Shown here piece after piece: positions 22,067-32,929 of a stretch of 64,000 bases of DNA. A program made the position numbers and the translations under genes. The first letter of the stretch is position 1; each line of letters begins with the position of its first letter. The notes under the pieces are model-generated. The model did not search any database. It saw nothing but the letters and a program-made list of their open reading frames with translations, and was not told the DNA's origin. Source of the DNA: Membranipora membranacea (taxonomy: Eukaryota > Bryozoa > Gymnolaemata > Cheilostomatida > Membraniporidae); contig OU612074.1 in NCBI GenBank assembly GCA_914767715.1, positions 22,184,062 through 22,248,061 of the forward strand. Reading direction: 5' to 3'.

Positions 22067-23568
22067 GTTGTCGTAGGGGTTGTTGTAGTAATTAGTCATC
22101 GTACACATGCAGTGTTAGTAGTGGCTGCTCTCACATATTCTCCACATTCAGTAAAATATTAACACATAATCATCTTCTATCACTCATACTATTTTTTATT
22201 TATTTGGGAGGGGAGATTCTTTGATGGATCATACAGAGTAGGTAATTCCATATACAAAACTTTCTTTTTTGTCTAGACCATACTATTTAATTTTGTTGCC
22301 CTGGGTACGATTGCCAGCTGTAGAAGATTATGATTGAGTAACTGGGTATCGCATGCAATGGTGAGAATTCTGGGATATTTTTGGCAATGGTGAGAATGCC
22401 ACGATATTTTTTGTTTATATATTGGTCAGCCTTAGGAGCTGCCTTCAGGGCTGATTGTGGCTATCTTTCCAAATATTTTGTGGACCTATGTGCGCATGCA
22501 AGGTCGAAGAGTGGTCTTGATAAAAGTAATGATTTAACTCTCCTGAAATACTCTGTTCCATCTGTGATATGGTGCCTTGTTGTCTTCTGGCGTTGACTAG
22601 ACTGGTACTGCTCATAGGTTACTGACCCCCTGTATTGTTCAGCTCAAATTTGTTTGTATCACTTGATTATACACAATCAATGATCTGATACAAAGGCATT
22701 TAGCACCTGTTGCATACATGATATTAAATCGTGTATTTTGAAAGATTGATTTCCATCCTTTTATCTATGCTGCTCCAACAAAACTGGCAAAACTGGCTGA
22801 TGACTGAAATTCATTTATCGGATCTATCGGATAAAAGTAATCATCAATAACGCCTGAGACAGTAATCTTTAGAAGAAAAAAATGAGAGACATCCTGCAGC
22901 CACCGATCACTACAGCAATTGATGTGTTTTATTACTCTCTGTGTTTTTGTTTCCACTATATAGATATATTCACACATATTATACAGGGAAGGTAATTATC
23001 TTATTTTCAAATCAATAAATATTATTTTATTTTTAACCATAATTTAGTAGGTATCATTTATCTTGCATGAACTTTTTTAATAGTCTCCACTTTTTTAACC
23101 TCATGTCCACATTAACCATGTTGTGTCACATGACTCGACAACTCCAATGTCACGAATCAGTCAGAATCATGATCATTTATTTCTCTTTAATAGGTCAAAT
23201 ACGAGTATCCTGTTCTGTAATTGACCAATCATTAGCATAAACATATCTGCGATGTATCATATGTCAGGGCTTCTCTACGGCATCTGAGCGCAAACATTCG
23301 ACTATTCGACGGTGAACTACTAATATAATAGATACCTTAGACACTGAACAGTCAACAGCTATAATCTTGCACAGCACTCAACATCTGAACTAAAACCCTA
23401 AACAGCTACCACTTTCAAAATTCTTGAGTCAGAGAGCAGATAGCAACTGCGACAACCCCTTTTTAGCAGGTAGTTTGGCACAAACGCCCTGATTTCAGGA
23501 TGTTATGACTGATAAACAGGAGTTATCTTCCTAGCACAGACGAGAAGATAATCTACCTAAAAAGTAGT
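22067..23568. other. No gene recognised
   Basis: AT-rich spacer. A weak inverted pair around GAGTTATCTTC and GAAGATAATC at about 23520-23555 resembles the hairpin at 31.3 kb. Confidence 0.4.
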
Positions 23569-23743
23569 GAGTAGTGAACTATGGCACGAGAGGCGGGTGC
23601 CTTGACAATTAGCGATGTTGTGCCGATGAGTTGATGGAAAGCAAACCTCCCTGCACTGGTTTAGCTTAGAGTATAAGCATGAGAGTGATGGGGCGAACAT
23701 TGTTACACTGAAACAATGACGAGTTGGCAGCCTCCCTGGTTGT
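23569..23743 (+). repeat. Dispersed repeat, family R1 copy 1
   Basis: About 175 bp starting GAGTAGTGAACTATGGCACG and ending CAGCCTCCCTGGTTG. A second copy in the same orientation lies at 28476-28649. Confidence 0.85.
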
Positions 23744-23803
23744 GCAACAGCGTAAACACACCAATTATGTCAAACCACCGAACCTTACAAAATGCACTGA
23801 GGG

Positions 23804-23970
23804 ATCGATGAGATTGATTGAGATGCTCATCAACACACAGGGGTGGCTTCATGCTGCTGGGGCATGAGGAGGTTGTACTAGAGAAGGCCTCGAAACAGCG
23901 CATGACTCATGGTTTCTAGCTGAAGACCTGTGTGTTGTGCAATGGTACGCGCACCACTGTATGTTGTATC
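23804..23970 (+). repeat. Dispersed repeat, family R2 copy 1
   Basis: About 165 bp containing GGGGTGGCTTCATGCTGCTG and GAAGGCCTCGAAACAGCGC and ending ATGTTGTATC. An inverted copy lies at 37702-37868. It abuts the last cysteine codon of the somatomedin B exon on the other strand. R1 and R2 may be two halves of one element. Confidence 0.85.
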
Positions 23971-25305
23971 ATGCACAGTACATGGTATTCTTTACAACAG
24001 TTGCCAAAGACAACACAAAGGCCGTTACACTGGCATGGCCTCTCTCCTTCAGAGTAAACATCACATTTGTCTCTGCAGGATTCCTCAGCTGTAATAGTAA
24101 TGTAGACCAAAGTGTAGAAGTAGAATGGATTTCTCAAACATTTCCTGTATCCTTATAATCTAATCAGGTGTGACAGCCTATCTCAATCTGTGGTAGGGCT
24201 TCTTTAATAACAAACTTGTGCTGAACTCCTCAACAGTCCATGATCCATTGATTTTTATTTATTTGCATGTCTCGGAAAACTGATGCTTCTAGCAAAGTGT
24301 TTCACCAATTATTATTTTAATATTTACATTACTTTTTTTTTAGGATGATGGGGACTGTATCATGCTAATGGTTGATAAATTTGAACATCATGATTTCTTT
24401 ATGCAGACAATAAATCCCAGGACAGTTCTAATGAATCAATTAAAGTTGATTTTGTTCACACAAAAAAAGATAAAGGTGTTGGCCAAATGTTTTTTTGAGA
24501 ACGAAAACGGTGCTCAAAAATTTTGTTGTTGGCATTAAACTATCAGTTTAATTGCCCCAGTGATTACTGCTGTCAAAAGGTTCTTAGAAAGAGCTAAGCA
24601 ATGAAATTGTAATGATAGAAAATAAATATTTGGAAGCTTGAAGATCAATACCAATGAACTCAACTTCTTCAATATTACTGACATATTCTCGGATCTATAC
24701 ACACTCTAAATTCATTCCAAAACCTTTCTTGCTGCCAGTTGAACCGTCAAACCTTATATACAAAGCACAAAGCATAAACTGTTTATTTATTTCCAATGAT
24801 ATGTGTGATTTATTGCCTAAAAAAAGAGACTCAACTAACAGTGATTTGTATTTTATACACCATATTGTTTAGGAGGGGAGGATGTAAGCTTGCCATTAAG
24901 ATTGCCGATCCTGACAGGAAGATAGTCATCACAGCAGTTCCTAGTTTTACCACATTTAGAGTCACACTGACATGAGAGAGTAGAGTTATCTATCCTCACA
25001 TCTCTCTACACAGCTGTTATCTGCTGAATCACACAATAATTATCATATTATTCCAAATACACACAAGTATACATAGAAATTCTATTGCACCCATTGCTTT
25101 TGAAGGGTCATTCAATCCTTCACAATATGTAAATGAAATTATCACTGATATCTTTTCAAAGTTGTGAAATTACTACTTTTCCTATATATCGCACAGAAAA
25201 GAAACTGTATACTTCCGAGAACAATTACTTCTTACCTTGACCTTCGATCTCAGAGATCAGAGCAGACACCACAAGCAGATAAATGCCCCATCCACTGATT
25301 GTCAT
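23971..25305 (-). pseudogene. Secreted somatomedin B domain protein, three exons, damaged
   Basis: Exon 1 (25236-25305) is a signal peptide: MTISGWGIYLLVVSALIS, ending phase 1 at a strong GTAAGA donor. Exon 2 (25020 down to about 24890) starts in the matching phase with SCVERCEDR. It then needs a one-base shift (past an in-frame TAA) to give LSCQCDSKCGKTRNCCDDY, the cysteine pattern of a somatomedin B domain; the eighth cysteine is missing. Exon 3 (24088 to about 23973) has all eight cysteines (SCRDKC, PCQCNGLC, NCCKEYHVLC) in one frame and also begins in phase. Somatomedin B domains are disulfide knots found in extracellular proteins. The frameshift in exon 2 and repeat R2 at the end of exon 3 argue for a pseudogene, or for a gene where exon 2 is skipped. 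Confidence 0.7.
24089..24889. other. Intron between the two somatomedin B exons; nothing else seen
   Basis: AT-rich, no further cysteine-rich exon recognised on either strand. Confidence 0.4.
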
Positions 25306-25855
25306 CCTAAGTTTTAACTTTGGTGATTAGTACACTTTTTACAAGACCTGTTTGCTCGGTGTTGAGGCACACAGTGATCGCCAGCACAAACATAAATACC
25401 ACATCTGGAGTTTGTGAAACATCTAACATCAAAGAGAAATAACAAAACTTGAAAGGGAGTTGACTATTTTGAAAATTGGTCACTAAATGTTCTGACATCA
25501 AAGGCAAAAGACATAAATTATCAGGGTGCCCTGCAATCTGTAACAGCTAGATTTTAATATTGGAAAAAAACAGATATTATAAAGGTACTGTATATAGTAT
25601 TGATGGTGTTTTCCGGTGATGACACATGAGCAACTTATAGACACATCAATCTAAAAATATTGCCCTTAGTGTGAATTGATATAAAACTGACAACAATAAT
25701 GTAATTCATCGGAAAAATTTGATAGCTTAAACTGTTTTGCTAGAAAAACAAGTTGAACTTAAAAATTGACATCGATGTTGTGTTTGTATGAATATCAGAT
25801 CATTGTCTCAGATATTTTGATATTTGATATTAATAGCTAAGCATCCCGTTCGCCA
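25306..25855. other. No gene recognised
   Basis: AT-rich sequence upstream of the somatomedin B gene, so it should include that gene's promoter, but no core motif stands out. Confidence 0.35.
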
Positions 25856-25920
25856 AGCCACACCAAGCTACACCAACCCATACCAACCCATACCAACCCA
25901 TACCAACCCATACCAATAAA
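25856..25920. repeat. 10-bp tandem repeat (CCATACCAAC)n
   Basis: Four perfect units plus degenerate flanking ones (CCACACCAAG, CTACACCAAC). Confidence 0.9.
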
Positions 25921-26004
25921 CACTGGCACATACTGGCCAACTTCAAACCTACACCAACCCATATCAGCACACTTTGTCAAAGTTGACATTCATCTAAAAA
26001 CACG

Positions 26005-26115
26005 TAGGAACCGGCCGGGGCTTTCTTTGTAGGAACCGGCGGGCGGGGGCTTTCTTTGTAGGAACCGGCAGGGCGGGGGCTTTCTTTGTAGGAACCGGCG
26101 GGGGCGTTCTTTGAC
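26005..26115. repeat. GC-rich tandem repeat of 25-33 bp, four copies
   Basis: Units share TTTGTAGGAACCGGC and GGGGGCTTTC. It is a strikingly GC-rich island in AT-rich surroundings. The minus-strand Pro/Ala/Gly/Ser frame is a by-product. Confidence 0.85.
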
Positions 26116-26805
26116 AGGTATTTTGGAAGTTCTCTTTGGTAGTGAGTATTACAGATAGCCAATGTTAGAGATTATGAGATATAATGCTACATTTATCGCT
26201 GCATAATTTATCACCTACACACAATTATAAACACTACAGATTTTGTTCGCACGCACAAGGGTTTGTTTGTAAGAGTTATCTTCCCATATTGCTATAGAAT
26301 TCATTCCATTGACTGTTAGGATAAATAGGGCTGTACCAACAATATAAGATAACAGTTTTAGCAATTGCTAACAATCAACACTCTCATTGTTATCATGTGC
26401 TATTGTTCAATACTATCCCTTTCAACCAACTTGACAAGGTGTTTATGTTGTCTCAATGGCCATGAATTGAGACCACGCAACATTGACACTGCAGACTAAT
26501 GACACCCAAACAAAAATCGGCAGCAGTTGGCTGAAGGGGATCAAATCCAAAAATATTTGCTTGGCGATTACCCTGCACTCTATCATAGATTGGTGCAGGA
26601 TCAAAAATTACTCACAAGTAAGCACTCTCTAGCACAGGTTCAGTCTGAGCTCAGAATTTTGGTATTGAGGTTTGAAGTGTGAAGTTTGTTTATTGCTTTA
26701 TTATTATCCATCCATCCTATAATAGGTTGATAGCATCCAATGTATGGCACATAAATAAAATAAAAATGAGTCTGAGCTGCAACGGTTGAAAAATCGAATC
26801 CGCCC
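26116..26805. other. No gene recognised
   Basis: AT-rich spacer. GAGTTATCTTCCC at about 26273 echoes the motif seen near 23520 and 31290. Confidence 0.35.
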
Positions 26806-27115
26806 CATTTTCCCAATGTCATTTTCCCACCTCCTGTTATCCCACTCTGCTGTTTTCCCACCGGGACATTTTCCCACATAGCCATTATCCCACGTGGTTG
26901 ATTTCCCACTGTGCCATTTTCCCACCTGGATGTTTTCCCACCAATCTAGTTTCCCACCTGGTTGTTTTCCAACCAATCCATATTTCCACCTAGATATTTT
27001 CTCAACAAGCCATTTTCCCACCAGACCGTTTTCCCACCAAACAATTTTCCCAACAGGACAATTTACCACAGTGCTGTTTTCCCACCACAAAAATTTTTCA
27101 CCTCACAATTTTCCT
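26806..27115. repeat. 16-bp periodic array, half constant and half variable, about 19 units
   Basis: Every unit is about 16 bp: a near-constant block (A/G)TTTTCCCAC(C) followed by six variable bases such as CGGGAC, ATAGCC, GTGGTT, CTGGAT, CAATCT. Period is kept with hardly any indels while the variable half differs between almost all units. Both strands have long open frames, rich in Trp/Gly/Lys or Phe/Pro/His, because the constant block lacks stops. Confidence 0.9.
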
Positions 27116-28475
27116 TTTTTCAGGCTAAGCCGTTCACATTGCACAAATATGTTATCAATGTTCACATCCAGCCAACGCAGGAGAAAGTAGCTTTGGAAAT
27201 GGAGATGTGACTTTATCAGTAGCAGGTTGCTTTTGATATGAGTTTTTAATTGCACAAGTTAGTCCAAGTGGTTGATTTCATCAAAATTGCATCCTTGTTA
27301 TAAACTACTTTTTGCGACAAAACAAATCAATGGTGCCTATGCCAACTCTCAATAGAGCCATTTGAGCCATTTAATTATCGCCCGAGCTGAAGAGATTATC
27401 AAATTAACGCTTTCATCATATGTTATCCGCCACATGGCTTTTGGTAAAGATTGTTTTACTGGTCTACCAGCTCAATCAACCACCAAACAATGTAAAAAAA
27501 ATTCTCACTCTATGTATATTCACACACATGATCCTTTCTGAGATGAAAATAAATATTATTCAAGTTACAACAATTATTTGCTTTGATCAGAGACCCTTCC
27601 TGCTTTTACCAGGGAGGGTGGGACCTGCTTTTACCATATCAACAGTTTGAAGCGTTAGAATTGTTTCCACTTGTAAAATGAAGAGACAACTACCTGCAAT
27701 ACTAAATTCAATTGGTGATGATCAATAAGCGTGAACAATTGAACGTATTTGATTGCATTGAAGAATCTATGCTGATAAATAAGGGTTGCCATTTTAAGCA
27801 GACAAGGCATAGATGATATTTGGTGAATTATACTTGTAAACCAAAGACTGAGCTTTTGTAACCATATCTATACACAATTTGGTTGTATGCTCTGTCTACA
27901 TTATCTGATCAATTAAAATATTGTTAAAATTATGGGCATACTATTTATTTGTTTCATGTTGAAGGTTTCTACTCAGTGAAATTTCTATTGAGTACGGAAA
28001 TATAATATGAAAATACGACTAACAAAGTTATGGATTGAGTAAAAACTTTAAAATTTATAATAAAACGTCAACCTGTGCCCCTTCTTTGCAACCTGCAAAG
28101 GGATCTAAGGCAAATATGAACACCGAAAATGTGATAATTTTCAAAACATTCCAAAGAAAATGATTAGCTCTTCATGTTAACCCTGACTCAGGACTTGGAG
28201 GGGTTCTAGTATTGTATATCGAAGCATTCTGAAAACCAAAACCGTCACCGCGTGACAAGGCTATTGTCGTTCAACTTAAGGTATTTTCTGTTTATTTTTT
28301 TTAGGTTGACAAACTTGAGAAATACAAAGCTTAAAAATTAGGTAACTGAGAAAATTCCATTTGCAAAATCTTGTAATTATAGCACTGCTTTTTACCTCCA
28401 GCTTTTAAAAAATAGTTAAAGGGAACCCCATCTTCAAACAGGGGACAAATTCTATTGAAACAATGTGGTGAATTT
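27116..28475. other. No gene recognised
   Basis: AT-rich, with no splice-flanked coding segment recognised. Confidence 0.4.
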
Positions 28476-28649
28476 GAGTAGTGAACTATGGCACGAGGGG
28501 CGTGTGCCTTGACGATAGTGACTTTGCACCGATGAGCTGATGGAAAGCAAACCTCCCTGCACTGGTTTGGCTTAGAGTATAAGCATGAAAGTGATTGGGC
28601 GAACATTGTTGCACTGAAACAATGAAGAGTTGGCAGCCTCCCTGGTTGC
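28476..28649 (+). repeat. Dispersed repeat, family R1 copy 2
   Basis: Matches 23569-23743 over its full length with scattered substitutions. A 162-residue minus-strand open frame (28331-28819) runs through it and is therefore not counted as a gene. Confidence 0.85.
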
Positions 28650-29471
28650 ACTTCGCCAGGTTTACTGCAGGATTTAGATATGGGTCTTCCTGCTCTCCGC
28701 TCGTACTCACTCCTTGTTGGTGACTTAATATCGATTGAATGCAGAATAGTATTGAGTCTTCTCTTCAGAAGACTAAAGCGATTTGATTGAAAACCAATAA
28801 TTTTAACAATTTCATCCAATCCCCAACAAGAAATTGCAAAAAAAAAAAATATTTGAGATCAAATTCTTGTTAAAAATACAAATTCGCACATCAGGTCAAT
28901 GCACCCTAGAATCATATCATATGCTGGTGTGTGCAGGGGATTGGAATGAACGTCCGCTTGAATGAACGCCGACGGGACTGAAATTAGCACAAATGAATGT
29001 AGACTGGTATGAAAGTCGAAAATCCTGAAATGAACGCAGAGGAAGTGCTGAATTGAACATCGACTGCATTAGTATATAGAATCAACGCAAGAGCAACTCC
29101 CCAAAACCATTGTGTGAATTAATGATGATCATCAACAAAGGCACTCGCATCTGTTTATGATGATGGTTACTAAATTTCTGATGGCTAGATGGAATCAAGC
29201 AGGAATTTGGTAAAAAAACTGAAATGGTAATGAAATGCTGAAAGAGAAACAGTGACCCTTTGTATATTTCATCAGCAAAACAATGGTAAAGCATTAAAGA
29301 AATCAGGTGAAACTAATGAATTGTAGAAGTTTACACCTTGGTTCACTGTTATCTGTGAACATTCATTTTTTTGTAACTTGGTAATCGTGACAGTGTACAT
29401 TGTTCTCCCTGCACGCTGTCCACCAGTCGTCATTTATCGAATTTTTTTTAAAAGTTTTTACAAACCTTTGT
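28650..29471. other. No gene recognised
   Basis: AT-rich spacer. Around 28945-29060 there is a loose series of GAATGAACG-like words, too irregular to call a repeat. Confidence 0.35.
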
Positions 29472-29956
29472 CTTAAAGACTTAGTTTGAGGCTGCTATTT
29501 TGTATCACATTTTATTCTCCATATTTTATTCTATCATGTGAGCAATTTTCAGCTTTAGAATCCAAATGATGAGGATGTTATGGCCTCTCAAACTTCCAGG
29601 GTGATAACCTTCAATTGCCATTGGGATTCATACCAGCAGGCAACGCCGCTACCATCGCACTACTAGGTTCAGCGTTAGCGGCGTTGCCTGCATGGCCATT
29701 TTGACCAGGGTTCGAGATCCTCTATCTCCCTGAACATTTTGATCATCATCCTGTCTATTAGTATATGATAAAAAGTATGACGCGTTGTGACGTCCAACAA
29801 GGTGTGCCAGCTGATTCTCTATGCCAATAGACTGCCGTCACTTTGGAAGTTTGAGAGGCCATAACTTCCTCAGAATTTGGATTCTAAAGCTGGAATTTGC
29901 TCACATGATAGAATAAAATATGGAGAGTAAAATGTGATACAAAATAGCAGCCTCTT
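29472..29956. mobile_element. MITE-like foldback, copy 2
   Basis: Same terminal inverted repeats as 16369-17039 (CTTAAAGACTTAGTTTGAGG and, at the far end, AATATGGAGAGTAAAATGTG). It is shorter, about 485 bp. The core has GCAGGCAACGCCGCTA and its exact reverse complement about 25 bp further on (29637-29692), and a GGGTTCGAGATCC box. Confidence 0.85.
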
Positions 29957-30104
29957 AGGGTGCAAATAAATTTGCATGTAGGAAACACAGGAGCACTAAG
30001 GACGCCTGTGTATTTTTGGATCTCTTTTTACGATCGCATTTAGAGTAACAAATTTGTATGCTAGAGTGCGTTTTGAGGATTCTTCATCAGTTTTTAACTC
30101 ATAA

Positions 30105-30410
30105 AAATGCTGGCGCTGTAGCCATTACAGAAAAAGTCCTGTTCCGTATGTTCTGTAGAGTGTTCTTTGATGCAGCCGATGTTGCATGCTAAAACATATG
30201 TAAGGTAGACATGTGGCAGTTGATGTATGGGACATGTCTTACGGCACTCATGCCACCCCACAGTAGAAACAATAATGCTTTATGGGCCCCAAGTGCCGTA
30301 AGACATACCCAATGCAGCAACTGCCACACATCTGACAACACCTGTTGCCAGCAACGGTTTTATTGCCCATTCGGAACAGCAAAAATTAATGTAATGGCTG
30401 TATTTAATAT
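30105..30410. mobile_element. Foldback element of about 300 bp
   Basis: Nested inverted repeats. The inner arms (30209-30248 and 30290-30331) contain GTCTTACGGCACT and AGTGCCGTAAGAC and ATGTGGCAGTTG and CAACTGCCACA. The outer arms contain AGCCATTACA with CTGTTCCG and CGGAACAG with TGTAATGGCT. No coding capacity; the plus-strand 67-residue frame inside is incidental. Confidence 0.75.
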
Positions 30411-31644
30411 TTGATTCCATAATTCCAGATAAATGACAAGCTAGAGATCACTGTTTGTGTTTATGCTGAGTTGAAAGGCGTGTAGTAAGAACAATTGCCA
30501 CCACAGTTAGATCTAAAGATGACACTCATTGGTCGGGGAGTGTTTTTTGCCGTTCTTCATCTACTCGCAATCGGAGTTGCTTGTTGGCACTATAACGTAT
30601 ACAAGTTATAAACGGCTGTTATCACACTTCTTCTGTAATTCAAGTCTACACCACTAAACTCACAATTTAGCAGTTATGTTCTTAATATTATTGATTCGTG
30701 TCTAAATTGGCTATTTTGATACCAGAATGCACCTTCCAGTCACACTTCCTCTGAGAAGTGCATGATGTGGTCAAGACATATTTGCTTCGAGATTGCCTGG
30801 TATGCCTTGGGGAAACTAAAACAGATACATGCTGGTTTATGTCTGTCACTTGTTCTTGTGCCAGATATTAATGTGCTATATCACTTATTGGAATTTTCAA
30901 TATTATTTTGAATATCCTGTTTAATAACATTTAGTAAATTCAACCACTTACTGGACATTGAACATAATGTGATTGTGATCTACTTTCAGAGAAACCAGCA
31001 ATATATCACATTATTTGGATAACGATGTTTTATTTAAGCTGTTATACTTAAAACAAGAGTCGTCTCCTCATGTGGTAAGCACATAAAGATAAAGAGGATA
31101 AACATTGTTAGGTCCTTATTTATGGCTGCTGCAGGAATCCTTTAGAATTCATTGTCTTTCCTCCTCGATCACAAGTAATCCATTTTACTCAACAAAGCAC
31201 CAAACTTTTCCAACTCATATTCAATTGAAACAAACTCTATTATTTATATTCCTGTAATTAGAACTAGGAAGGTGACACATTTGAAGGTAAGTTATCTTCT
31301 CATGTGTGGTGAGAAGATAACTCTTAGTGAAGAGTGTCAACCTATTAGTCCGGCAGCTTGTAATTGTATCAAGGCCAAATGTTATGCAAAACAAAGGTAT
31401 TAACAACCCGTGGTATTTTCAGGAAGTAGCAACCAATTATAAGCCGCCTATAGTACTCCGGAAACTCTCAGATTTATTTTACTCTGCCGTACAACATTTC
31501 GCCAGAGAAAAGCCATTAAGTAATGGGGATAATATCAGGTTTACTGGGATTTATAATTAGTAAATATATGAAGATAAACCAACTAGTCGTATAAACAATA
31601 AAGACATAATGTGTTTGGAACAACTCAAAGTTCTATAAGCACCA
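30411..31644. other. No gene recognised; one hairpin
   Basis: Contains a perfect 13-bp hairpin at 31290-31322 (AGTTATCTTCTCA, 7-base loop, TGAGAAGATAACT). Otherwise AT-rich and featureless. Confidence 0.5.
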
Positions 31645-32195
31645 CATATACTAAAGCTATCACATACTAAAGCTATCACATACTAAAGCTATCACATACT
31701 AAAGCTATCACACACTAAAGCTATCACATACTAAAGCTATCACACACTAAAGCTATCACATACTAAAGCTATCACACACTAAAGCTATCACATACTAAAG
31801 CTATCACACACTAAAGCTATCACACACTAAAGCTATCACATACTAAAGCTATCACACACTAAAGCTATCACATACTAAAGCTATCACACACTAAAGCTAT
31901 CACATACTAAAGCTATCACACACTAAAGCTATCACACACTAAAGCTATCACACACTAAAGCTATCACACACTAAAGCTATCACACACTAAAGCTATCACA
32001 CACTAAAGCTATCACACACTAAAGCTATCACACACTAAAGCTATCACACACTAAAGCTATCACACACTAAAGCTATCACATACTAAAGCTATCACACACT
32101 AAAGCTATCACACACTAAAGCTATCACACACTAAAGCTATCACACACTAAAGCTATCACACACTAAAGCTATCACACACTAAAGCTATCACATAC
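31645..32195. repeat. 16-bp satellite, about 34 copies, two variants
   Basis: Unit CACACTAAAGCTATCA with a single variable site (CACAC or CATAC). In the first half the two variants largely alternate; in the second half almost all units are CACAC. Confidence 0.95.
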
Positions 32196-32929
32196 ATCAC
32201 AAATGCATCAAAAGGCCATCGGTCGAAAACAAACATAAGCAAGGAAGTAAGGATCACAGGAGAAGGATATAAAAAACACATATAGCTCCAGACCTGCTGA
32301 CAATGTGTGAATTGATACGCCGATTTCAGCACAATAAAAGTTTTAGAGTTACAAAGACATGATAGTGTACACTGAACACTGATGTGGGAACTTGACAGTA
32401 AAGTTATAGTATTAATAAGCTGATTAATGATGTATCAGATTGTTACTTAAATCAGAAAATATCATATCTGTCGACCAGGTCAAAGAGAGGTACAAAAATT
32501 AACAACAACAACAATACTTTATATCGGTCATGATTATTAGCTGATATCAAATAAGGAATTAACAACAATTAATAACTTCTCTACGATATAATGTATAATA
32601 AGAAGTATAAAAAGAAAGTTCAGATCTTAACTTCCGATATCTATACAACCTTCCGTAAAAACAAAAATAAAAAATATCTTCTCCAAGTCACAGATAGTTC
32701 CAACTTTTTATCTAACAAAGATTTTCCTACATTTAGACTTATTTATAATTACGTGTTTTCCTAGATGTTAGACTAAGCCTTGTCACATACAGTGATAGTG
32801 AGGGTGAAGCTAGTAATGTGTCCAACCTACTGGAACAATAGCCCTAGCTCAAGTCAGATCTCAGGCTAAGTGAGCACATTTCAGCAGAGACTTCTTCCAC
32901 AATGAAAAAATAGTCATGGTTCCATCACC
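32196..32929. other. No gene recognised; probable 3' UTR of the Shisa-like gene at its right side
   Basis: AT-rich. It lies just downstream of a minus-strand stop codon. No unambiguous polyadenylation signal was chosen. Confidence 0.35.

Noticed and set aside
24654-24872. 72-residue plus-strand frame
   Set aside because: Ordinary chance frame in AT-rich intron sequence with no motif.
26704-27210. Long open frames on both strands (Trp/Gly/Lys-rich and Phe/Pro/His-rich)
   Set aside because: They arise from the 16-bp array, whose constant block has no stop in any frame.
28331-28819. 162-residue open frame on the minus strand
   Set aside because: Its middle is dispersed repeat R1, and no splice sites or family motifs support it.
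31645-32195. CRISPR-like array
   Set aside because: Units are contiguous 16-mers without spacers, in an animal genome.
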